NCBI GenBank assembly: GCA_009785335.1
Contig: WQWM01000003.1
Span: 53,096 to 117,095, forward strand
Reading direction: 5' to 3'
DNA from: Oscillospiraceae bacterium
Lineage (GTDB): Bacteria; Bacillota; Clostridia; Oscillospirales; Acutalibacteraceae
DNA: 64,000 nt
Positions 1 to 5,700 of the stretch are shown here, in pieces; position 1 is the first letter of the stretch, and each line of letters opens with the position of its first letter. The notes under the pieces were generated by a model. The model was given only the letters and a program-made list of their open reading frames with translations, made no database searches and had not been told where the DNA came from. Both the position numbers and the translations under genes were made by a program.

Positions 1-157
1 TGCCCCAGGCTCTAGAGCAAGTATGCGCCAAATAGTTACAACATTGTAACTTTACACCTGCGGTGAGCTTGGTCGCTTCGCTGTGTGCTAATCAAGTTGC
101 ATCAAGATGCAATGCTCTGAACTTATCATAACATGATTCAAGGAGGGATATTTTGCC

Positions 158-1042
158 ATGAAAAAACGCATGCTTATTATTATCGCCGCAGCACTGGGTG
201 TTGCGCTGCTTGCCATGACGCTGCTGCTGGTTGTGCCGCTGCTGGCTCGCACGTCTGCCGAAAATGACCACGAAACCACAACGGAATACACCACCACAGA
301 GGAAGACACAACCGCTGTGCCAGTAGATTCCGACCAACTGGTGTGGCGAGTTGCGCCAACGTTGGAGGTTGAAGGGATAATTCATTGCAGCTGCGACATG
401 TTTGTTGTGGATGATAACACTTGGCGTAATACCGTTGATCCAATCACAGGGGCAATCATAAGCAATAGCCACGGCGGACACGGTGGCGGCGGTGGCATGT
501 GGGTGTTTGATCCGATTGAAGAAATGCTGGGCAATTCATTCTTTGGCGAGGGTTATGACTTTGGTCATGGCATGCACCCCATCGATAATTTTGCGGCCAG
601 CCTTCAAGCGGCCCTGTATGACTATTTCAGCAGGAACGAGTGGTCTGACAGCAGTGCGCGTGCGCATGACTGGACACTGCATGCTGTTGAGACTTCAAAC
701 CGCCGCATGGTTGTGCAACTCGTTGATTCAACGTTGCGTGACGATAGGGAATGGGACGATGGCGGCTGGAGTTTGCGCCCTGAAGCACGACAAGAACGTT
801 TCGTCATCATCGAAAACCGCCGCCCCATCAGCCCATGGTTTGATGCCATCACAGGCAGTGCTGGCGGGGAGTTGTTCGCCGCAGCAAACGGCGACGCTTG
901 GCAGTTCATCAATCACCGTGGTGTGCCGCTGTTTCCCGCGCAGTTTGAGCACATTGTGCTCATCGACAGCGAAACCGCTTTCGTGCGCCACAATGGTCGC
1001 TATGGCATTTTAGATATTCTTGCAACTGCTCAACATGTTTAA
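158..1042 (+). CDS. Membrane-anchored or secreted WG-repeat protein, function unknown
   Basis: The 294-residue product begins with a Lys/Arg-led hydrophobic stretch (about residues 5-30) that is a signal peptide or anchor without a lipobox Cys. A Thr/Glu-rich linker follows (about 35-55), then a Gly/His patch (HGGHGGGGG, 105-113). The last 50 residues contain one WG-type beta repeat (W-Q-F-I-N ... YGILD). WG repeats are usually found in extracytoplasmic proteins of unknown role. The start is set by AGGAGGG at 141-147, ten bases before the ATG. The gene stands alone; no clear promoter was found, and the DNA at 55-110 resembles the repeat seen upstream of tenA. No function is proposed. Confidence 0.75.
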   Translation: MKKRMLIIIAAALGVALLAMTLLLVVPLLARTSAENDHETTTEYTTTEEDTTAVPVDSDQLVWRVAPTLEVEGIIHCSCDMFVVDDNTWRNTVDPITGAIISNSHGGHGGGGGMWVFDPIEEMLGNSFFGEGYDFGHGMHPIDNFAASLQAALYDYFSRNEWSDSSARAHDWTLHAVETSNRRMVVQLVDSTLRDDREWDDGGWSLRPEARQERFVIIENRRPISPWFDAITGSAGGELFAAANGDAWQFINHRGVPLFPAQFEHIVLIDSETAFVRHNGRYGILDILATAQHV

Positions 1043-1085
1043 GTTGCAATATTAAAAATATTTACACAGAATTCACTAAAAACCC

Positions 1086-1114
1086 TTGACCTAACAGTCT
1101 TTTTGTTGTATACT
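1086..1114 (+). promoter_or_regulatory. Sigma-A type promoter
   Basis: TTGACC at 1086-1091 and TATACT at 1109-1114 with a 17-bp spacer, upstream of the gene at 1155. Confidence 0.8.
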
Positions 1115-1154
1115 ATAGGTGAACCAAAAATTTTGCATCAAAAAGGAGATACTT

Positions 1155-1466
1155 ATGGTAGGACTTGGCAAATGGAAATTCTTTGTGGACACTATGTTTT
1201 ATCGCGGCGACGCTGTGTTGAGCGTAGGCGAGAAAAATGGCAAATACGACATTGATATTTCGCTCACAGGCGTTGAAGTGCCCGATTTTTCGATTAGTGA
1301 CATGAGTGCAGACGGCAATACGGTGACCGGTAACGTGCAAACCAGCATGCTTAAAGGCAAAGACATCCCCTTCAGCTGCACGTTTGATGGCGACACCGCC
1401 AACGGCTTCCTCAAAGTGCCGTTCATGGGCAAAGTTGCGTTGAAAGACGGCAAGAAAATCGGCTAA
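1155..1466 (+). CDS. Conserved small beta-rich protein, function unknown
   Basis: A 103-residue protein without signal peptide, membrane segment or cysteine. It is rich in alternating hydrophobic/polar residues and Gly turns (GKWKF near the start, FDGDTANGF and PFMGKVALKDGK near the end), which suggests an antiparallel beta-barrel or lipocalin-like fold; this is inference from pattern only. The ATG at 1155 is preferred over an in-frame codon at 1119 because AAAGGAG lies just upstream of it and the promoter at 1086-1114 puts the transcript start next to 1119. It is monocistronic, with a weak hairpin after the stop. Confidence 0.75.
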   Translation: MVGLGKWKFFVDTMFYRGDAVLSVGEKNGKYDIDISLTGVEVPDFSISDMSADGNTVTGNVQTSMLKGKDIPFSCTFDGDTANGFLKVPFMGKVALKDGKKIG

Positions 1467-1493
1467 GCACTGAATTTAACATTAAATTTATGG

Positions 1494-1516
1494 GCGGATA
1501 ATATCCGCTCATTATT
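1494..1516 (+). terminator. Possible terminator of the 1155 gene
   Basis: A small perfect hairpin (GCGGAT/ATCCGC) followed by a T-rich but interrupted tail. Confidence 0.4.
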
Positions 1517-1525
1517 TTATATGCA

Positions 1526-1557
1526 TAAAAAACCACCCTCGACCATTGGTCGGGGGC
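1526..1557 (-). terminator. Intrinsic terminator of the zinc-ribbon gene
   Basis: Read on the minus strand, a 9-bp G+C-rich stem with a 3-base loop is followed by TGGTTTTTT. Confidence 0.75.
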
Positions 1558-1598
1558 AGTTTGGTTGCGGAAAAATCTTTTGGCCATGCCGAAAAATT

Positions 1599-1880
1599 TT
1601 ATCCATTCTCCTTCTGCGCTTCAAAGCACGCGCTGCAGAATACAGGGCGGCCATCTTCGCGCGGGCGGAACGGCAGGCGGGCGATGCCGCCACATTCTGC
1701 GCATTGGGCTTCGAACATTTCGCGCTCGCCGCGGTTGCCGCGTTTGCGATTGTCACGGCAGTCTTTGCAACGGCCGGGCTCGTTTTCAAAGCCTTTTTCC
1801 GCATAGAATTCCTGTTCACCTTGGGTGAAGATGAATTCGTTGTTGCAGTCCCTACAGATGAGAGTTTTGTCTTCGTACAT
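1599..1880 (-). CDS. Zinc-ribbon protein with four CxxC pairs
   Basis: A 93-residue protein with four CxxC knuckles at Cys9/12, Cys38/41, Cys60/63 and Cys82/85, so it can form two zinc ribbons. The N-terminal half matches the Firmicutes zinc-ribbon type with I/L-x-C-x-D-C followed by an F-x-x-G-E-Q-x-F-Y motif; the C-terminal half matches the 'CxxC-x17-CxxC' type with PF-x-P-R and G-R-P-V-F before the last pair, here with 18 rather than 17 residues between pairs. A role in nucleic-acid or protein binding is likely but the partner is unknown. GAGGT lies ten bases upstream of the ATG, and an intrinsic terminator follows at 1526-1557. Confidence 0.85.
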   Translation of the reverse strand: MYEDKTLICRDCNNEFIFTQGEQEFYAEKGFENEPGRCKDCRDNRKRGNRGEREMFEAQCAECGGIARLPFRPREDGRPVFCSACFEAQKENG

Positions 1881-1979
1881 GTGCCAATCTACCTCGCTTA
1901 GAAAAATAATTTTGCTCCTTGGCGGAATCGCACCGCCTTATGGCTACCAGGAGCGAATGAAAGGGCAGGGGGAGGGAAA

Positions 1980-2549
1980 CTAAGGCAAGTGACGCAATAA
2001 CTTGCGACGTGCGCGTTGCAGGGCGTTGTCCATTGCCTTGGCTGTGATGCCGAGTGTTTGTGCCGCGCTGTGGTAGTCTAGGCCGTCGATGTGCGCTTGC
2101 AGGGCATTGCGCTCAAGGGCGGTTAACTGCTGTGCCATCACTTGCTGCAAACGGCGGGCATCTTCCATGGCGGCGTAAAGGTCTTGCGGATCCATGGCAG
2201 ATAAGCCTTGCGGCAATACGTTTTCCAGCAGTTCTTCCAGTTGCGGCGTGGCCGCGTGTTTGCGCAAGGCATCGTTTAGTCGATTACTCACACACACGCT
2301 CACGAAAGTGCGCAGGCTAGCACCCCGGCCTGTTTGATAGGTGGTGATTGCGCTGAGGAATGCCATGTTGGCTTCTTGCAGCAGGTCGTCGCGTGCCACT
2401 GCACCGCCAACACGTTGCCAAGCAGATTCCACGCGTGCGTGCAAAACGGGCGACATACGTTGCAGCAGCAGTTCAAACACCGCCGTGCTTTGTTCACCGC
2501 GCACGAACATTTCCGCAAGGGTTTCGTCGCGGCAATCACGCAATTCCAT
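1980..2549 (-). CDS. Sigma-70 family RNA polymerase sigma factor (SigH-like)
   Basis: A short sigma factor of 189 residues with region 2 (DDLLQE ... F-L-S-A-I-T-T-Y ... LRTFVSVCVSNRL) and region 4 (LTALERNAL ... AAQTLGITAKAMDNALQRARRK), separated by a short linker with no region 3 or anti-sigma partner next to it. This architecture fits the Spo0H/SigH-like group of Clostridia, which act in transition-state and sporulation control; assignment to SigH itself is not certain. Translation could be extended to a GTG at 2594, but the promoter at 2585-2613 has its -10 box there, so that codon would not be transcribed. The ATG at 2549 with GGTGAGAG in front is therefore the start. Confidence 0.82.
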   Translation of the reverse strand: MELRDCRDETLAEMFVRGEQSTAVFELLLQRMSPVLHARVESAWQRVGGAVARDDLLQEANMAFLSAITTYQTGRGASLRTFVSVCVSNRLNDALRKHAATPQLEELLENVLPQGLSAMDPQDLYAAMEDARRLQQVMAQQLTALERNALQAHIDGLDYHSAAQTLGITAKAMDNALQRARRKLLRHLP

Positions 2550-2584
2550 GTCTCTCACCGTTTCCAACGAAGCTAACAATGTAT

Positions 2585-2613
2585 ATCGTACCACATTTTG
2601 GCGAGTTTGTCAA
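2585..2613 (-). promoter_or_regulatory. Promoter of the sigma-factor gene
   Basis: On the minus strand TTGACA (2608-2613) and TACGAT (2585-2590) are 17 bp apart. It rules out the upstream GTG as the start of the sigma factor. Confidence 0.8.
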
Positions 2614-2707
2614 GCTTTATTTTTCGTCATTTTGCACAAACATAAAAAATAAGCAAAAATTCATTTTTATTCAATCAAAAAATCCGAAAAAAACTTGAAT
2701 AAATGTC

Positions 2708-2736
2708 TTGACAAGTGCCAACAAATGCTGTATAAT
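2708..2736 (+). promoter_or_regulatory. Consensus promoter of the tRNA-His/tRNA-Gln unit
   Basis: Perfect TTGACA (2708-2713) and TATAAT (2731-2736) with a 17-bp spacer, 14 bases before the tRNA-His gene. Confidence 0.93.
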
Positions 2737-2750
2737 AGAAATGTTGCTAT

Positions 2751-2828
2751 GGTGGATATAGCTCAGGTGGTTAGAGTGCCAGGTTGTGGCCCTGGAGGTC
2801 GGCGGTTCGAGTCCGCTTATCCACCCCA
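2751..2828 (+). tRNA. tRNA-His (anticodon GTG)
   Basis: A full cloverleaf with acceptor GTGGATA/TATCCAC, anticodon GTG at 2786-2788, T arm GGTTCGAGTC and an encoded CCA. G at 2751 is the extra G-1 of tRNA-His and faces the discriminator C at 2825. Confidence 0.96.
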
Positions 2829-2877
2829 CTTTATGTTTGGGCAACACAGCGGCACGCTTGTCGCGTTTGTTTTCTAC

Positions 2878-2952
2878 TGGGGTGTCGCCAAGCGGTAAGG
2901 CACCAGACTTTGACTCTGGCATTCGTAGGTTCAAATCCTGCCACCCCAGCCA
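2878..2952 (+). tRNA. tRNA-Gln (anticodon TTG)
   Basis: Acceptor TGGGGTG/CACCCCA, anticodon TTG at 2910-2912 in a CCAGA/TCTGG stem, T arm GGTTCAAATCC and an encoded CCA. It lies 49 bases after tRNA-His and shares its promoter. Confidence 0.96.
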
Positions 2953-2972
2953 GCGGCGAGTCGCCGCTCACA

Positions 2973-3009
2973 AATCGCGCATTCACTTTCGTGGATGCGT
3001 GATTTTTTA
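2973..3009 (+). terminator. Terminator of the tRNA unit
   Basis: A 14-bp stem with a few G-U pairs (AATCGCGCATTCAC / GTGGATGCGTGATT) followed by TTTTTAT. Confidence 0.8.
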
Positions 3010-3043
3010 TTCCCGCGAGAGGGTTGCATTTTTTGCCCAAACA

Positions 3044-3210
3044 TGGTATAATAGACAGAGAACACTGCGGCTTGATGTGACGTGATTAACGCATAGCGAA
3101 GCGACAGAGCTCACCGCAGGTGTGGTATAATAGACACAGAACACTGCGGCTTGATGTGACGTGATTAACGCACAGCGAAGCGACAGAGCTCACCGCAGGT
3201 GTGGGGTATA
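3044..3210 (+). repeat. 79-bp tandem duplication carrying a -10 box, upstream of tenA
   Basis: Two nearly identical 79-bp units at 3044-3122 and 3123-3201 (two substitutions) are followed by the first bases of a third. Each unit starts with a TGGTATAATAGACA-type -10 region, and the third start is degenerate (GGTATACTAGA). Each unit ends in a segment (AGCGAAGCGACAGAGCTCACCGCAGGTG) that recurs as an inverted copy at 55-90 and, diverged, near 23870 and 47305. Confidence 0.9.
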
Positions 3211-3238
3211 CTAGAGGAAAAGCAGGAGGGCCAAAACC

Positions 3239-3907
3239 ATGAGCTTTTCGCGCAGCCTGAAAGCACGGGCAAGCAGCGTGTGGGAGGACGGCTATAACCA
3301 CCCGTTTGTGCAGCAATTGGGGCAGGGGACACTCAACCCCGAATCGTTCAAGTTTTATCTGGTGCAGGATTATCTGTATCTGTTGCAATACGCCAAAGTG
3401 TTTGCCGCAGCGGTGTTGAAATCCGACAGCGAGCAGCTCATGGCCGGGTTTTCACGCAGTCAGGATTACATACTCAACGGCGAGATGGAGCTGCATCGTG
3501 CGTATATGCGGCAGTTTGGTATATCGGAAGAAGAGGCTGCAAGCGCCAAAGCTTCGCTATATAACCGCTGTTACACCGCCAACATGCTGCATTATGGGCT
3601 CACTGGCGGGTTGGCTGATGTGCTTGCTGCGGTGTTTCCTTGTGCGTGGACTTACGCGGACTACGGCACGCGCTTGAAAACGGATTTCGCCCAGCACTAT
3701 GAAAACAACCCTTACAAAAGTTGGATTGATATGTATGCCAGTGAGGAATTTTCGCAGTCGTTCGCGTGGTTTTACGATGCTCTTGATGGCCTAGTGGAGC
3801 ACATGTCGCCGACACAGTGCGAGAAAATCGCAGAGATTTTCGTGTCGTCGGTGGAGTTTGAGTATCTGTTCTGGGACATGGCGTATAAGCGGCAGATGTC
3901 GTATTAG
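3239..3907 (+). CDS. tenA: TenA family aminopyrimidine aminohydrolase (thiaminase II)
   Basis: TenA hydrolyses aminomethyl-pyrimidine products of thiamine breakdown so that HMP can be salvaged for thiamine synthesis, in the cytosol. The 222-residue all-helical protein is full length for the family. It keeps the nucleophile Cys135 (FPCAWTYADYG), the aromatic pocket around Y47/Y51 (QDYLYLLQYA), the NRCYTANML helix and the C-terminal E-F-E-Y-L-F-W segment with the catalytic Glu. The start follows AGGAGGG at 3225-3231. No thiamin riboswitch core was seen in the leader, which instead holds the 79-bp tandem repeats. Substrate could still differ, because TenA homologues include other activities. Confidence 0.9.
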   Translation: MSFSRSLKARASSVWEDGYNHPFVQQLGQGTLNPESFKFYLVQDYLYLLQYAKVFAAAVLKSDSEQLMAGFSRSQDYILNGEMELHRAYMRQFGISEEEAASAKASLYNRCYTANMLHYGLTGGLADVLAAVFPCAWTYADYGTRLKTDFAQHYENNPYKSWIDMYASEEFSQSFAWFYDALDGLVEHMSPTQCEKIAEIFVSSVEFEYLFWDMAYKRQMSY

Positions 3908-4107
3908 GTAATGCTCATGCATGCATTGCATCTTGCAGGAATGTGCGAGATGGCCTCATGCAGTTGGGCCAGATAATCGCCCGCGATATACGCAAGCGTT
4001 TGAATGTCACCGGCATCCGCATCACCAAAGGAGATGCATTTCAGGGCGACTTCAATTTTCTCGTGAATGAGGTTCATTGCATCGATGGTTGCGAGGTCAT
4101 GAGCCAT
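3904..4107 (-). CDS. Small unknown protein convergent with tenA
   Basis: A 67-residue acidic protein with no signal peptide, predicted mostly helical (DLATIDAMNLIHEKIEVALK, then AYIAGDYLAQLHEAI). I do not recognise it. Support for being real: GGAGGA lies six bases before the ATG, codon use matches neighbouring genes, and it ends exactly at the tenA stop with a four-base overlap on the opposite strand. Confidence 0.6.
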   Translation of the reverse strand: MAHDLATIDAMNLIHEKIEVALKCISFGDADAGDIQTLAYIAGDYLAQLHEAISHIPARCNACMSIT

Positions 4108-4155
4108 GGTGCGTCCTCCATTACTGCTTGGCGTTATTGATGTGCTTTTTCGTTA

Positions 4156-4318
4156 AACCCCTCTGTCGCTACGCGACATCTCCCCTAAGCCCACCCTACA
4201 AATGCAAGCATTTGCGGGGACCCCGGAGGGGAGACTCTGGCGAAACTCAGACTTTCAGGTGTTGCCAAGGGCTCCCCTGTAGGGGAGCTGGCACGCCGTA
4301 AGGCGTGACTGAGGGGTT
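4156..4318. repeat. D-family palindromic element with AACCCCTC/GAGGGGTT ends
   Basis: A 163-bp element bounded by inverted AACCCCTC and GAGGGGTT. It contains small hairpins (TGTCGC.GCGACA; GCTCCCCTGTAGGGGAGC; GCACGCCGTAAGGCGTG) and the GTTGCCAAGG core shared with copies at 17780, 34470 and 45922 and with the B-family. Confidence 0.85.
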
Positions 4319-4385
4319 CAATATCAATACAAAACAAAAGTCTAAACAACCGATTGTTATCCTAGTAGATGTAGATATAGTATAG

Positions 4386-4447
4386 CACACTGATATCAGT
4401 GTGTCAAGACGGAAAGATGCACAGACTTACAAAGAACTGATATCAGT
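4386..4447. promoter_or_regulatory. Two palindromic operators sharing ACTGATATCAGT
   Basis: A perfect 18-bp palindrome at 4386-4403 and a 12-bp palindrome with the same core at 4436-4447, centres 47 bp apart. The first directly follows a TATAGT-type -10 region. Likely binding sites of the ribbon-helix-helix protein encoded just downstream (inference). Confidence 0.7.
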
Positions 4448-4482
4448 GGGTTTGTGCAAATCAACTAAAAGGAGTTGTTGAC

Positions 4483-4683
4483 ATGTCACCCGTATCAGAA
4501 GCGCATAAAAAATACACATCTGAGTATGTGAAAGCGAATTACGCAAGTTTTAATTTGCGATTCAAAATGGGAAAAAAAGAACAAGCCCAGGCGCATGCAG
4601 CCACGCGCGGCGAAAGTATGAACGCATTCATTAACCGTGCCATTGATGAAGCCATGCAGCGCGATCAAAATGAGGAAAAATAA
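4483..4683 (+). CDS. Ribbon-helix-helix (Arc-type) DNA-binding protein
   Basis: A 66-residue basic/acidic protein. Residues about 20-60 fit the Arc-like ribbon-helix-helix pattern: a short beta strand (S-F-N-L-R-F-K), helix with K-x-x-A-Q-A-H-A, turn R-G-E-S-M-N, then the second helix F-I-N-R-A-I-D-E-A-M. Such proteins occur widely in Clostridia as free-standing repressors or as antitoxins. No toxin gene is adjacent on either side. AAGGAGTTGTTGAC precedes the ATG. The two ACTGATATCAGT palindromes upstream suggest autoregulation. Confidence 0.85.
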   Translation: MSPVSEAHKKYTSEYVKANYASFNLRFKMGKKEQAQAHAATRGESMNAFINRAIDEAMQRDQNEEK

Positions 4684-4727
4684 GAGGACCTCGCAGAGCG
4701 AGGATTTGGCTGTTGCCCGCGTCAGCA

Positions 4728-4906
4728 TGTAGGGGCGGCAATTTTGCCGCCCGAGAAATTTGATGGCGTGTTCGTCAGGCGCGGGCGACCTGTGGTCGCC
4801 TGAAATCTTCTCTTGTCGTATTTTTTGCTTCGGGCACAAAATGGCTCCGAAATCCCAATGGTGCCATGTTTTTTATAACCCGGGCGGCAAAATTGCCGCC
4901 CCTACA
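4728..4906. repeat. A-family palindromic element (TGTAGGGGCGG ends) with an extra hairpin inside
   Basis: Terminal inverted repeats TGTAGGGGCGG and CCGCCCCTACA, each followed inwards by its own hairpin (GGCGGCAA/TTGCCGCC). The interior is longer than in other copies and holds a third hairpin (GCGACCTGTGGTCGC). The 300-bp gap here holds nothing else I can identify. Confidence 0.85.
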
Positions 4907-4995
4907 GGTTGTGGTTATCTTCAAGTTTGGCGAATATGCCTATTTGAAGACACGCACTAGGGGCGAACAGCGCAGTGAATTTACGGAGGCATCCC

Positions 4996-5700
4996 ATGCA
5001 AATCTACACCTTCCAACAAGGTTTTAACTACAGCCAAGACGGTCCCGGCAACCGCCTAGTGCTGCACCTGCAAGGTTGCAATATGCGCTGCCCATGGTGC
5101 AGCAACCCTGAAGGTATATCTGTAGGGGCGGATGCAAAATCCGCCCGAGAAACTCGAGAACTAACCGAACACGCCCTGCGCTGCAAACCCATGTTTTTCG
5201 ACGGCGGCGGGGTCACGCTCACCGGCGGCGAACCCACCGTGCAGTTTGATGCCGTAGCGCATTTACTGCGTGAACTGCAAGCCGCAGGCATTCACACCTG
5301 CATCGAAACCAACGGCACGCATCCCAAGCTGCCCGAGCTTTACCCGCACGTCGACCATTTAATCATCGACTTCAAGCATCCGCACGATGACGCACACAAG
5401 CGGCTCACCGGACAAAGCAACGCGCAGGTTAAGGCGAACATCGAAGCTGCGCAAGGCCGACAACTGCACGTGCGTTTCATTCTGCTGCACGGGCACAACA
5501 CGCACCTGCTTGATGATTACATCGGCTATTTCACGCAGCTTGATACATCGCAAATGACCTTCGAACTGTTGCCCTATCACGAACTTGGCCGCGGTAAATG
5601 GGACAAGTACGCCTTCGAGCCCGCCTTTGTGCCCGATGACACGTTGCAGGCGTTTAAACAAGCACTCAAACATGCCAATCTTAAGGAGATTACCACATGA
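4996..5700 (+). CDS. Glycyl-radical enzyme activating protein (radical SAM)
   Basis: Activases of this kind use a [4Fe-4S] cluster and SAM to place a radical on the C-terminal glycine of a partner enzyme. The 234-residue protein has the radical SAM triad Cys28-x3-Cys32-x2-Cys35 (GCNMRCPWC), the SAM motif LTGGEP, a TNGT strand and D-F-K-H. It lacks the extra ferredoxin-like cluster domain seen in long activases, so it is the short PflA-like form. The ATG at 4996 follows GGAGG; its stop overlaps the next gene's start (ATGA), so it is translationally coupled to its target. Residues 43-51 (VGADAKSAR) are encoded by an in-frame copy of the A-family repeat, placed right after the cluster motif. Confidence 0.92.
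   Translation: MQIYTFQQGFNYSQDGPGNRLVLHLQGCNMRCPWCSNPEGISVGADAKSARETRELTEHALRCKPMFFDGGGVTLTGGEPTVQFDAVAHLLRELQAAGIHTCIETNGTHPKLPELYPHVDHLIIDFKHPHDDAHKRLTGQSNAQVKANIEAAQGRQLHVRFILLHGHNTHLLDDYIGYFTQLDTSQMTFELLPYHELGRGKWDKYAFEPAFVPDDTLQAFKQALKHANLKEITT
5121..5147 (+). repeat. A-family hairpin inside the activase coding sequence
   Basis: A 27-bp palindromic unit with the same TGTAGGGGCGGATG / ATCCGCCCG form as intergenic copies at 16846, 43736 and 53507. It is read in the frame GTA-GGG-GCG-GAT, giving V-G-A-D. Confidence 0.88.

Noticed and set aside
2550..2594. Longer sigma factor starting at GTG 2594
   Set aside because: That codon overlaps the -10 box of the gene's own promoter.
2953..3238. 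Thiamin pyrophosphate riboswitch before tenA
   Set aside because: No CTGAGA-type core or matching arms; the leader is the tandem repeat.
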